Shown: piece after piece, positions 8,167 to 16,659 of the stretch
How the letters are laid out: each line of letters opens with the position of its first letter
How positions within the stretch are numbered: the first letter of the stretch is position 1
Source of the DNA: Rikenellaceae bacterium
Lineage (GTDB): Bacteria; Bacteroidota; Bacteroidia; Bacteroidales; Rikenellaceae
Direction: 5' to 3'
NCBI GenBank assembly: GCA_015060065.1
Contig: SUZF01000016.1
Span: forward strand, 1 to 51,556
DNA length: 51,556 bases
Made by a program: the position numbers and the translations under genes
The notes under the pieces: model-generated
The model's input: the letters and a program-made list of their open reading frames with translations, nothing else
What the model was told of the DNA's origin: nothing
Databases searched by the model: none

Positions 8167-8617
8167 CGTTACTGCATCGGTTAAGCACATTCTCTCCGGG
8201 ATTATATTCAGGAAATTGTGCGGCATTTTCATTCAGATATCGGCTCATTCGATGCTGCATCGTGCGAGCCTTCTCGCGCAGGGAGCGTTCAAGCAGGCGC
8301 ACCTGCGCATCAGAAGGAGCCTTCATGGTCGAGGAGGCTGGTACGCTCACTCCGAATCTGCCACTGCGGGCGACCATCGAGGGGAGCATCAACAGACGTG
8401 TGCGCAACGCCACTACCGGAGCCACATACTCCTCACAAAAATCGGCATACGCGCCACGACACATCGCTGCATACATCGCAGAGCCGACAACCGCCACAAC
8501 GTGACGCTCCTCTGCCACTGCGATATCTATGGTCGATATGCTTGCCGCATCGAAGAACTCGCCATCGTTAAAGGCGAGGGAGGCAACCTTTTCGGGGGTA
8601 ATGAGGGTTTGTTTCAT
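8141..8617 (-). CDS. Phage connector/neck-like protein
   Basis: A 158-residue, mostly helical, Ala/Arg-rich soluble protein directly downstream (5 nt) of the portal gene. Size and position next to the portal fit a head-tail connector or adaptor, and the N-terminal region is reminiscent of small Bacteroidota phage proteins grouped as DUF6712-like, but I cannot confirm a family. The C-terminal part is Asn-rich (NLNENAAQF-like). Confidence 0.4.
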   Translation of the reverse strand: MKQTLITPEKVASLAFNDGEFFDAASISTIDIAVAEERHVVAVVGSAMYAAMCRGAYADFCEEYVAPVVALRTRLLMLPSMVARSGRFGVSVPASSTMKAPSDAQVRLLERSLREKARTMQHRMSRYLNENAAQFPEYNPGENVLNRCSNDGNIVQTL

Positions 8618-8622
8618 AATGT

Positions 8623-9843
8623 TTAGTCGATACTTGTAATGTTATACTTTGTTATCTGGGCGAGGTAATATTGTTGCTTCTCGTCATCGGGGTCATACTC
8701 CAAGCCGTCAGCCTTACGAGCCTCCCACACCTTCATATAGATAGGTTTCGAGCGCGTAGGTGGGCGATTCACCACCTGCAACGACGAAGAGTCAATGCCT
8801 GCGACATCGTGCAAGAGGGCGACAATCGGTTCGAGCAACTCCGCCTGCTCGGCAAGGATTACCGTATTGAGCGCTATCTCGTATTCGTGCAAAATTCGCT
8901 CGGAGTTAAATCCCGACGAGTAGTCCAAACCGCTGAGTGAGCGGAACCACGAGTGCGCAACAACGATATCCGAGGTCGCTTGGTCGTGGAGTTGCTTCCA
9001 ATCGCCATCGTTCTGCGAAACGAAAGGTATGAAGCGGGAGTTATCATCCTCTGTCCCGTTACGCACCACAAACATCACCTGTCCCGGATTTCCACCGAAC
9101 TTCTGCTCGGCAGTACGCACGATGCGCTCGGTCTGTTGCTCATCATCAGTACCTCCATCGAGAATCATCACGCCCGAAAGTTGGAACGAGTTGTCCAAAC
9201 GCGAAATATTCCACTTGTCGGTCTTGTAGGCTATTGCCGATACATTCAGGCCGGCAATGTAAGGAGGCACGCCATAGTGGTCGAACATCGGCTCGTAATC
9301 CTTATAATGAATCATCGCACGCAGGGTTCCGTCTGCTTGCTCCTCAAAGAGGGGATAGAGAGGCAATGTAACAGCATCCGACACGGAGAAGTGCGACCAA
9401 TCGGAGTGCATCACGATATGTTGGTTATCCTTTGCCACCCTGCAACGCGAAGCGTCTTGATGAAACAGCGAGAGGAACGAGTGGTCAGCATCGGTTACAA
9501 TCTCCAAAAAGGCATTACCGAAGAGCGACTTGTCAAAAGCCAGCTTATTCATCACCTGACGTAGCGACTCCCCCGTTCCATTTACCGAAGCGACAAACTC
9601 GCCCAACAGAGGCACCTCTGCATCGAAGGTAAAGCCCTTTCCGGAGATGTAGTCCGCCTTGTCGTTGATGATTCTTCGATGCGTGGACGAGCGTCGCGAC
9701 ATCAGCGCGAGAGCCGCAGGGAGGAGATTATCATCTCCCCAACGCCAAAACTTTTCATTATTGGCACAAGGTTGTCCTAACGCCAAAAAGGAATCGACCT
9801 TATTACCTACGGTTGCAATTTGAGTTTTTGTACGTTTTTCCAT
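8623..9843 (-). CDS. Phage portal protein
   Basis: Portal proteins form the dodecameric vertex ring through which DNA enters and leaves the capsid. The 406-residue product has the layout of PBSX/HK97-type portals: an N-terminal WRWGDDNLLP segment, the KADYISGKGF block, the LAFDKSLFGNAFLEIV core helix-strand typical of portals, a DHYGVPPYIAGLNV clip-like region, and a C-terminal helical part with LLEPIVALLHDVAG. It lies between a 169-residue unknown and the connector-like gene. All coding length is intact. No terminase, its packaging partner, is present nearby. Confidence 0.8.
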   Translation of the reverse strand: MEKRTKTQIATVGNKVDSFLALGQPCANNEKFWRWGDDNLLPAALALMSRRSSTHRRIINDKADYISGKGFTFDAEVPLLGEFVASVNGTGESLRQVMNKLAFDKSLFGNAFLEIVTDADHSFLSLFHQDASRCRVAKDNQHIVMHSDWSHFSVSDAVTLPLYPLFEEQADGTLRAMIHYKDYEPMFDHYGVPPYIAGLNVSAIAYKTDKWNISRLDNSFQLSGVMILDGGTDDEQQTERIVRTAEQKFGGNPGQVMFVVRNGTEDDNSRFIPFVSQNDGDWKQLHDQATSDIVVAHSWFRSLSGLDYSSGFNSERILHEYEIALNTVILAEQAELLEPIVALLHDVAGIDSSSLQVVNRPPTRSKPIYMKVWEARKADGLEYDPDDEKQQYYLAQITKYNITSID

Positions 9844-9853
9844 AATTTAACGG

Positions 9854-10363
9854 TTAATCTGTCACTATAATTGGCGCCTCCGAAGTGTCGTAGTTTTCGA
9901 GTACGAGAACTACGGTAGGCACATCCGAGCATCTTTGCTCCGAAGAGTTCTTGATTGAGACTATACGTAGCGGTTGCTGCGCTTCGAATCGCTCTGAATA
10001 GCCCACCAACAGTTTGCGCCCATCGTTGAGAGTCACAATGGCACATAAACCTCGATAAAGGCCCTCCAATCGGAAGTCGGGTTCGAGCCACGCCTCCGCC
10101 AGATTGCGGTCTGACGTGAGTATCAAGCGGTGCTTCACCGCCACAGCCAAGCCGTCAGGCAGAATCTCCTCCTCGTAGCAGGAGCCCTCTTCAAGCAGCG
10201 AACACTCCATTACGGCATCATCATCGACAAACTTTAACGAAGTACACAGCACCCCACCGGCAGCAAACTGCACCTCTGCAATATTATCCGTTGCCGATAG
10301 GGCTACTGCGCGAACCCCTCCCACCGGTTTGTGGTGGGAGGAACTCTGCGACAGTTTTTTCAT
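9854..10363 (-). CDS. Hypothetical protein in the phage-derived operon, 169 residues
   Basis: I do not recognise this family. It is beta-rich (AEVQFAAGGVLCTSLKFVDDDAVMEC-like strands) with no membrane segment, and lies 9 nt downstream of the capsid gene and 10 nt upstream of the portal gene. The alternating strand pattern and the GLCAIVTLNDGRKLLVGYSE segment would suit a virion decoration, neck or tail-type beta-barrel, but that is inference from position. Confidence 0.55.
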   Translation of the reverse strand: MKKLSQSSSHHKPVGGVRAVALSATDNIAEVQFAAGGVLCTSLKFVDDDAVMECSLLEEGSCYEEEILPDGLAVAVKHRLILTSDRNLAEAWLEPDFRLEGLYRGLCAIVTLNDGRKLLVGYSERFEAQQPLRIVSIKNSSEQRCSDVPTVVLVLENYDTSEAPIIVTD

Positions 10364-10372
10364 CTCTACTCA

Positions 10373-11344
10373 CTAATTTGCACCATAGACAACAAGGTTG
10401 AAGTCGATGTATGCTACCGCCGCAAGGAATACCGCACGCTGGCGATTTTCCATCTCGTCGGGGTTGTACCACATACGAACCTCCGCCTCCGGGAAATCAG
10501 CAGTATTGAGCATCAACACAAGGTTGCGACGATCGGTAAGCAGGCAGAAGTTACCCGTGAGGTAGGTATTGTTGCCCAACATATCATTCGTAATACCGAT
10601 ATCCACAAGAGGAATACCGCGGTACGAGAGCGTAGGATGAGCATTGACATTGTCGATGCAGGCATTATCGGAGGTGTTGTACACATAGTCCTCAAAGGCA
10701 CTATACACCTCTGACGAGACGTAATATACCAACTCGCCCTCCTTTTTGAGCGACTTCAACTCCGGAGAAGCGGCTGCCCAGACATTGTCCAGATAGGTGG
10801 TAATATTCTCCGATGAGATGCCATCAGAGGGTGCCGAAATATAGGGTTTTTCCGAATTCTCGTACTCCTGCATCAACTGCGTAAGAATGCCGTCAAAAGA
10901 GTCATGATTGTCACTGCAACCCACAGCACCAATCCACATTGTAACACGCAGGCTCTCGGCAACGGACTTCTTGAAGATCGCAGTCTCCGCCTCTTCGAGT
11001 TCAGTACCCGAAAGATCCTGCAAATTGACATCGGCGCGAGCAACAATATGCTGGAAGACCGTTGAATAGTAGTCCGTTGCGTCAAAAGATGTCTCTGCCT
11101 TCACTCGCGTCAGATTCACACGTTTCTGCTCACGAATTGCAGCCGATTTACCCTGCCAACCGGCTTCAAACGGTTTAAGAACACTGTTCGACGGGGTCCA
11201 TAAATGGATCAACGACGATTGCGGCATATTGTAGAGGATGCGAATACCGAGAGCCTCTGCCGTGGGCCCCGATACCAAGGGGCGGAAAAATACAGTTTCA
11301 AGGTCTTTGCCCGAATAGATTTTCGAATTTTCAATTAAAGCCAT
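10373..11344 (-). CDS. Phage major capsid protein (HK97-like fold)
   Basis: The shell subunit of a tailed-phage-type capsid. The 323-residue product has the C-terminal signature of the Bacteroidota capsid family: FCLLTDRRNLVLMLNTADF, then VRMWYNPDEMENRQRAVFLAAVAYIDF. A long N-terminal helical region and the central SYRGIPLVDIGITN (P-domain/E-loop style) segment are also present. It lies 63 nt downstream of the ClpP-type protease, the usual protease-capsid neighbourhood. The gene is intact. Confidence 0.8.
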   Translation of the reverse strand: MALIENSKIYSGKDLETVFFRPLVSGPTAEALGIRILYNMPQSSLIHLWTPSNSVLKPFEAGWQGKSAAIREQKRVNLTRVKAETSFDATDYYSTVFQHIVARADVNLQDLSGTELEEAETAIFKKSVAESLRVTMWIGAVGCSDNHDSFDGILTQLMQEYENSEKPYISAPSDGISSENITTYLDNVWAAASPELKSLKKEGELVYYVSSEVYSAFEDYVYNTSDNACIDNVNAHPTLSYRGIPLVDIGITNDMLGNNTYLTGNFCLLTDRRNLVLMLNTADFPEAEVRMWYNPDEMENRQRAVFLAAVAYIDFNLVVYGAN

Positions 11345-11407
11345 AATTGTTTAGTTTTTTGAGTTGTTTGTTAAAATTTTGAGTTGTTGATTACTCCCAC
11401 CAAGGGT

Positions 11408-12577
11408 TTAGAATCGTGAAAAACTGCGTACATCCGCAGCGTATGCAGCCTCGTTTAACGTGTGCTTTACATCACCGCATATCGAGGGGTCTTCGACCGA
11501 CTTGGTCTTGGTTGGAGCGGCAGCCCGCTGTCCCTCCTGAAACGAAATTATCGACTGCGACGCGATTGCCGAGGCCTTCGGCTCCTCGAAGTGTAGTACA
11601 TTGCGGTCGGAGGGCTTCTCTTCACTCTTCTTGTCGGCAAAACCCAATGCCGACCAAAGTCGCGATACGCCACTCGCCACGGACGCAAGCACAGCATGAC
11701 TCTTTGTCTTCTTCTCCTCTGCATCGCCGATTATCTCATCAGCAAGCCCCATTTCGAGGGTCTCCTCCGGGGAGAGCCACCTGCCATCGCCTCCGTTCTC
11801 GTTCATCAGTTCGACAATACTCTCTACCGAGCGAGCGGAACGCGCAGCATACAACTCGGCAAGGCGGATATCGGTCTTGTGCAGCAAGTCTGCCTTCGAC
11901 TCCAACGTGGCAGCATTGCCCTCGGTGGCACAAATCGAGTTATGAATAAGGTAGAGTGCATTTGCCGAGATTTGGCGACACCCCTCACTGGCTGCCTGCG
12001 CAATGATTGTTGCAGCCGATGCGGCATAGCCGTAGCAACGGGTCACGATGTGGGCATCCAGAGCCTTCAATGCATCGTGAATAAGCAGTGCATCATTCAC
12101 ATCTCCACCGGTCGAGCGGATATTAACCACAATATTCGGAGTCGCAATGTCGGCAATTTTCGCCACCGTATCCCTGAATTTTTCGTAGGTCGTAACTCTC
12201 GACGATGGGTCGTCAAACTGCCACTCTTCGGGGACTCCGATAGTTCCGTCAATATCGATATAGCAAACCTCCGCCGCATTACGAATGTTAATTTCTGATT
12301 GCATAATTTTTTTCTCTTTTTTGATAGATAAAAGCCCTATTTTTTCATACGAGCAGCACATCTTCTCGGCAGCCTCTGCCATGGCATCGCATCGACCCAT
12401 ACCCTTTGCGCAGAGCGACTCGACCATGCGACGTGCCACCATACGCTCCACCTCGCGATAATCGATTAGTCCTCGGTCGAGGAGCATCGCGACAAGGTTG
12501 CGCGATGCACCCGAATCCGAAACAAAATCACAGGGTAATGCCGACATCAGAGCAGACATAACCTCCTCCCTACTCAT
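11408..12577 (-). CDS. ClpP-type prohead/head-maturation protease with N-terminal extension
   Basis: Protease that processes capsid precursors. The protease domain resembles ClpP/S49-like phage proteases: NIVVNIRSTGGDVNDAL (oxyanion region), nucleophile Ser in GYAASAAT, His in LYLIHNS, then the ELYAARS and WLSPEETLEMGLADEI segments. The ATG at 12577 overlaps the upstream stop in ATGAGTAG, suggesting translational coupling, and gives 389 residues. A second in-frame ATG at 12304, preceded by an A-rich stretch, would give a 298-residue protease only. The extra 91 residues are helical and Cys/Met-rich. The C-terminal ~90 residues are low-complexity, perhaps a scaffold. Confidence 0.78.
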   Translation of the reverse strand: MSREEVMSALMSALPCDFVSDSGASRNLVAMLLDRGLIDYREVERMVARRMVESLCAKGMGRCDAMAEAAEKMCCSYEKIGLLSIKKEKKIMQSEINIRNAAEVCYIDIDGTIGVPEEWQFDDPSSRVTTYEKFRDTVAKIADIATPNIVVNIRSTGGDVNDALLIHDALKALDAHIVTRCYGYAASAATIIAQAASEGCRQISANALYLIHNSICATEGNAATLESKADLLHKTDIRLAELYAARSARSVESIVELMNENGGDGRWLSPEETLEMGLADEIIGDAEEKKTKSHAVLASVASGVSRLWSALGFADKKSEEKPSDRNVLHFEEPKASAIASQSIISFQEGQRAAAPTKTKSVEDPSICGDVKHTLNEAAYAADVRSFSRF

Positions 12578-14966
12578 ACATCGATGCCGTTTGCAAGAAT
12601 ACACAACGCACGGAACTCTTCGAAGGGTCGTAGCCGTCAATCGCCGAGAGCGTATATCGACCTTTGACCCCATTGATGTTCAGCACAAAGGTCGAGCGAA
12701 TCGAAGCCGCACCATCAACGAAGTGGAACAGATGGTCGAAATCCTCTGCCGACACTCTTATCGAGAGGGTCAATTTATGCCCTCGCGCCTCCTCGGCAAA
12801 TCGACGGTCGTAGTAAGAGTGCAGACCCGTTACACCATCTCTATCCTCGAAGCAGAGCGTAAAGCCTTCGAGGTGTTCATCCCCCGCGAAGTGGAAGGCA
12901 GCCAGCGGATAGTCGTTTCCGCCATAGGGAAATCCCCATCGCTCATTTGCAGGCAGAGGGTGCATCCCGACATAGCGCACGATACGTGGCGAGAAGTTGG
13001 CTCCGTCATCCACCTCCACGGCATCACGGTCGCTAACCTGCATTATCAGGGCAGATTCCGCATTCGCATACTTGCCGTCAGCGCTGATAGTTGGCGTGAA
13101 CATCGGATTTTGCAGACGCTCCTCACCCTCGACCGAGGCGCGCGAAGCCACATCGAAACTCCACTCTCCAAATGGCACCCCTTCGTCGCCATTGTATCGA
13201 CGTATCGTGCCATCATCTTCGTTGTAGGCGAGTGTCCGATGCTCATGCACATTGCGCACCTGCTCCTCGATGATTATCGGCTGTGCAAAATCCACACGAT
13301 TGCTCCAATCAAAGACTTCGTCACTCCTCACAAAGTCGCCATACGGCTCCACATAGACCGTTTTACGTCGCTCATCGGTGTAGAATCGCAAGTCGAACAT
13401 ATGCCGAACAGCATCCAGCAGAACATTTTGTCGCACAGCAATTTGAGCCACATCCGCAAACGACAGTCGCGAGCCATAGCCCAAGGTGGCTGTAAAAATC
13501 GGTCGCAAGGTTGTTCCGGGCAGCAAGGTTATCTCTCTGCCAAACTCTCCACCGCCAAAGTAGATTGAATCGAATCGCTTGGGCGATGTCGGTGTAACCT
13601 CAACGGCCGGAGTTCGCAGAGTCATCTCGACCTCGGTGGTGTCCTCATAGGCAACATATCCACCATACAACGCCCAATCCTCCGTGCAAGGCTCATAGAC
13701 TCCGCTGCCAACCTCTGCCCTCAACAACTCGATTGCCGTAATTCCGGTGGTGCTTCGCGGAGTTCGCACCAGAGCCGTGCGCGACGTAATGTCTGCCACA
13801 TTCACCCACGCGCCATTTACTTTGCACCGCAAGCGGTAGTCGTATTCCGACAAGTAGCCAAAGATTACGATGCGATACTCGAAATTCGCTATCGGATTTT
13901 CGCGATAATCCACATATCGATTGGCAAGCGACAGCGGAATCGTGATGCCATCCCCGAAGTAGATATGGTCAAAACTCTCCAACCTACTCCTCGTCGCGAT
14001 GCGATATCCGCAGGCAAACTTCAACACGTACTCAAACCCCACCTTCACAGCAGAGAGCGGTGTAAATGTGATACATCCATTCTCATCAAGGGCAAAGCAA
14101 CCATTTTTGGAGTAGAATCCCGTAGAAACTTCGTTGCCGTTGTCATCGGTAGTAACCTCCGCAACCGTATCGACGATATTACCCAACGAATTGGCAGCCA
14201 CGACAGGCGACACATAGACTCTGCCTGCATAGTTCGCCGTTGCCGTCACGCTATCGAGTCGTCCCGCCTTGAAATCCATCTTCTCGGCACGGGCTGTGAT
14301 GTCGGTTGTCGGATATGCTCCGCTGACATATAGCGAGCGAAAAAGGTCGCTATCAAAAAACCGACTCTCCACACGATATCCCGCCTTCGCGAAGATTGCT
14401 CCGACAAGGGCAGCAACCGAGAGGAACGGATGGTAATCATCCGTCGTCAGAATCTTTTCGGGAGTAAATGACGTAGTCACTCCATTATGCAACTCGTATC
14501 GGTCACGATGCACAGGCAGGAACTTTACGGGGGAGTCACTCTGCCAACTCTCGCAAATCTCGTTCATATCGAGCGTGGCGTCATAATCCACTCCTATAAG
14601 GTTGAACATCTGCTTTGCCGACTGCTTTGCCCACAACGAGGCTCCGCCGACAATTTCGAGTCGATACCACGTTGCCACACCGTCGATTTCGACACCGTCG
14701 AGATATGCCGTTCCTCTGAAAATCTCGACTCCGTCAGCCTCTACACGCGCAATATGATACTCATCATTGAAACGCTCGGCACTTGCCAAATCCTCCGGAT
14801 TACCGAATATTCGGCCATTCTCCGCTGTGGCTGGCAGTTGCAATCGGACATGCAGACCCTCACGGCCACTCTCCACGTCGGCAAGGTCGGTAGCGCGGTA
14901 GTCTATCGTCACACTCTGCTCGGCATCTGCCACGCAAGCCACATCATCGACAAATACCCGTATCAT
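12570..14966 (-). CDS. Large phage tail/baseplate-type structural protein, 798 residues
   Basis: A long, beta-rich, soluble protein of a type common in Bacteroidota prophages. Its N-terminus (MIRVFVDDVACVADAEQSV..., with FNDEYHIARVEADGVEIFRGTAYLDG) resembles the start of large tail/baseplate proteins in those phages. It contains no tape-measure-like coiled coil and no signal peptide. It overlaps the upstream gene by 4 bp (ATGA) and the protease by 8 bp. The assignment as tail structural protein is by size, composition and context, so the precise role is unknown. Confidence 0.55.
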   Translation of the reverse strand: MIRVFVDDVACVADAEQSVTIDYRATDLADVESGREGLHVRLQLPATAENGRIFGNPEDLASAERFNDEYHIARVEADGVEIFRGTAYLDGVEIDGVATWYRLEIVGGASLWAKQSAKQMFNLIGVDYDATLDMNEICESWQSDSPVKFLPVHRDRYELHNGVTTSFTPEKILTTDDYHPFLSVAALVGAIFAKAGYRVESRFFDSDLFRSLYVSGAYPTTDITARAEKMDFKAGRLDSVTATANYAGRVYVSPVVAANSLGNIVDTVAEVTTDDNGNEVSTGFYSKNGCFALDENGCITFTPLSAVKVGFEYVLKFACGYRIATRSRLESFDHIYFGDGITIPLSLANRYVDYRENPIANFEYRIVIFGYLSEYDYRLRCKVNGAWVNVADITSRTALVRTPRSTTGITAIELLRAEVGSGVYEPCTEDWALYGGYVAYEDTTEVEMTLRTPAVEVTPTSPKRFDSIYFGGGEFGREITLLPGTTLRPIFTATLGYGSRLSFADVAQIAVRQNVLLDAVRHMFDLRFYTDERRKTVYVEPYGDFVRSDEVFDWSNRVDFAQPIIIEEQVRNVHEHRTLAYNEDDGTIRRYNGDEGVPFGEWSFDVASRASVEGEERLQNPMFTPTISADGKYANAESALIMQVSDRDAVEVDDGANFSPRIVRYVGMHPLPANERWGFPYGGNDYPLAAFHFAGDEHLEGFTLCFEDRDGVTGLHSYYDRRFAEEARGHKLTLSIRVSAEDFDHLFHFVDGAASIRSTFVLNINGVKGRYTLSAIDGYDPSKSSVRCVFLQTASMYE

Positions 14967-15931
14967 AGCAGACGCTCCTTTCTGTCACACGGACGTATCT
15001 CGATTTGTAGAGAGTTGAGCGAACCTCCGTAGCGCACCACACTCTCCGACGAGAGGACATCTACCTTCACGCCCTTCGTTCCACGCTCCAACCAAACCTG
15101 CTTCGACTCGATAATCTCTCCGAGTCGCTCGATTTCGGCAGTCGTTTCGTAATCCGACACCAAAGTCAGAGAACTCTCGGAGGCAGCGGATGCTACCACT
15201 ACCCCATCACTCGACACAACCCTCTGCTTCTGCACTGCCAAACGACGGCTACGACAGGTGGGGAAGGTGTAGAGTTGTAGTGAGCCATCCGAGGCAAGCC
15301 ACACAAGTCGATGTGTCGATTCGGGCTTGGGTACAACTCGATAGGTCTGGAAGTCCTCCACCCCATCGAGATTGAACTGCACGATAATCTCATCGGCCAT
15401 CTCTGCGCAGTCGGCAGTCGAGAGTTTGAATATCTGCAATGCGTGGTCTGGATCGATCATAAAATCCGCTACATCCACGACCTCGCCGTCATGATACGAT
15501 TCGCAAGATATAAAACCTCCATTCGGAGCGTATAGAACCACAAAATCGCTCTCTCCGCGGAATAGGCGTTGCACCTTGGGTGAGATTCGAAATATTGTAC
15601 CCACACCATCCATTACCGGGTAGGGAGAGAAGTAACGTATGGGGGTCGCAATGTCGCCAATTTGAACGACAATCGTAGCGAACAAGCCCTCTGCCACGCC
15701 TAACAACGTGCCACCCTCGACATACTCGCAACAAAATGTTTCGGCAAGCATCGGGGCGATATCAATCTCGCCATGTAGCACATTGTAGAGTCTTTTGATG
15801 CCGAGTGTTCGTGAGTGTCGGGCATCGATAATCTGGACATCCACGACCTCCTGCTCCTCGTCAAAAGCGAATCGATAGATAAGCGGATGTGTCACGGGTG
15901 TATAGTTGTCGGGAATAGATGTAAAAATCAT
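14963..15931 (-). CDS. Phage structural protein of unknown role, 322 residues
   Basis: Soluble, beta-rich protein with no recognised catalytic motif. The start MIFTSIPDNYTPVTHPLIYRF and the segment IKRLYNVLHGEIDIAPML recall proteins that accompany tail genes in Bacteroidota prophages. The last codons overlap the following 798-residue gene by 4 bp, indicating translational coupling. It lies 12 nt downstream of the 133-residue gene. Most likely a tail or baseplate component, by context only. Confidence 0.5.
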   Translation of the reverse strand: MIFTSIPDNYTPVTHPLIYRFAFDEEQEVVDVQIIDARHSRTLGIKRLYNVLHGEIDIAPMLAETFCCEYVEGGTLLGVAEGLFATIVVQIGDIATPIRYFSPYPVMDGVGTIFRISPKVQRLFRGESDFVVLYAPNGGFISCESYHDGEVVDVADFMIDPDHALQIFKLSTADCAEMADEIIVQFNLDGVEDFQTYRVVPKPESTHRLVWLASDGSLQLYTFPTCRSRRLAVQKQRVVSSDGVVVASAASESSLTLVSDYETTAEIERLGEIIESKQVWLERGTKGVKVDVLSSESVVRYGGSLNSLQIEIRPCDRKERLL

Positions 15932-15943
15932 GGTAACTGTCTC

Positions 15944-16345
15944 TTAAAAATATGTAACTACTTTTGCTCGTGCTGTCTGCGAGATATCTCCATGGGTCGT
16001 AAAGGCGAACTCCCGCGGTGTTATGCCGAGTTCCTCGACGGCAATCACACGCTCATCATTCGAGAGCGAGGCGAACATCTCCAACACATCAGACTCCATC
16101 CTATCGAGCAGAGCCATCCGCTGCGGAGCGGAGAGTCTGGCACCGGGATTCAAAAGATGAAGGGTGACATTGTAGGAGATTCGTCCGTGACGTTTGCCAT
16201 CGACCGAGGCGACGGTCGGGGGTTCGAGAACCATTGCGGGCAGCGTTTTTACCTCCGAAATCCGATTTTGGTGGAGGAGATGAAACGAATATCCGCCCGA
16301 AGAGGACAAATCTCGCAGCGCACTTTCGAGTTGTGCGCAATTCAT
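15944..16345 (-). CDS. Phage tail-completion-like small protein, 133 residues
   Basis: The first clear gene of the phage-derived operon. The product mixes an N-terminal helix (NCAQLESALRDLSSSGGYSFHLL) with strands such as RISYNVTLHLLNP, and a helix LSAPQRMALLDRMESDVLEMF. This layout resembles tail-terminator/completion proteins that cap the tail tube, but similarity is structural guesswork. It lies downstream of a strong host-type promoter and a short basic ORF. Confidence 0.45.
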   Translation of the reverse strand: MNCAQLESALRDLSSSGGYSFHLLHQNRISEVKTLPAMVLEPPTVASVDGKRHGRISYNVTLHLLNPGARLSAPQRMALLDRMESDVLEMFASLSNDERVIAVEELGITPREFAFTTHGDISQTARAKVVTYF

Positions 16346-16347
16346 TG

Positions 16348-16473
16348 TTAAAAAATCTGTTTAATATTTGTTAAAAGATGTCGATAACGCCACGAAGACA
16401 AGTCATACCGGTTGAATTTCAGAAATTTCATCTTGTCGATAACTTTACGAACAATTCGTACGCCACTGTTCAT
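16348..16473 (-). CDS. Possible 41-residue basic protein heading the phage-derived operon
   Basis: An ATG at 16473 opens a 41-codon frame ending directly before the 133-residue gene (2 nt gap). The product begins MNSGVRIVRKVIDKMKFLKF and is very basic, with at least ten Lys/Arg. It lies about 22 nt downstream of the predicted start of the operon promoter, where a first gene would be. No family is recognised. A decayed fragment or a regulatory leader is equally possible. Confidence 0.35.
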   Translation of the reverse strand: MNSGVRIVRKVIDKMKFLKFNRYDLSSWRYRHLLTNIKQIF

Positions 16474-16501
16474 AAGAGCCGATTTCTGACGTTTGACAGT
16501 G

Positions 16502-16534
16502 CAAATATATAATAGCAAATACCCCCTTGTCAAG
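16502..16534 (-). promoter_or_regulatory. Host-type promoter of the phage-derived operon
   Basis: On the minus strand CTTG (16534-16531), a 21-nt spacer and TATATTTG (16509-16502) match the Bacteroidota housekeeping form with one mismatch in the -33 box. Transcription would start near 16497 and read leftward through the whole operon. Confidence 0.65.
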
Positions 16535-16618
16535 AGGTTTGTCCATTTTTTCTATATTTTTTAGAAAAATTGCGATGAGAAAAATCACTTTATCTGCATC
16601 ATTTTCAAGAAAAATACC

Positions 16619-16626
16619 TATTTTTG
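16619..16626 (+). promoter_or_regulatory. Probable mqnA promoter -7 element
   Basis: TATTTTTG fits TAnnTTTG about 34 nt before the mqnA ATG; a clear -33 element is not seen. Confidence 0.4.
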
Positions 16627-16659
16627 CAAGGATAAATAAATTCTTTCACTCTATGGACG

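Larger units (their letters stand above)
16346..16659. other. Divergent intergenic region between the phage-derived operon and mqnA
   Basis: About 314 bp. It holds a 41-codon basic ORF candidate, two copies of TGTCGATAAC (16379-16388 and 16434-16443), a nearby pair GAATTTC/AAATTTC, the leftward operon promoter at 16502-16534, and a -7-like element for mqnA at 16619-16626. No repressor-type long palindrome is obvious. Confidence 0.7.

Noticed and set aside
12304..12577. Separate small gene upstream of the protease
   Set aside because: There is no stop codon between this region and the protease domain, so I annotated one ORF and recorded the internal ATG as an alternative start instead of a second gene.
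7344..16534. Complete active prophage
   Set aside because: No integrase, terminase, repressor, replication, tape-measure or tail-tube gene is present, and no flanking direct repeats were seen. At most it is a reduced or domesticated phage module.
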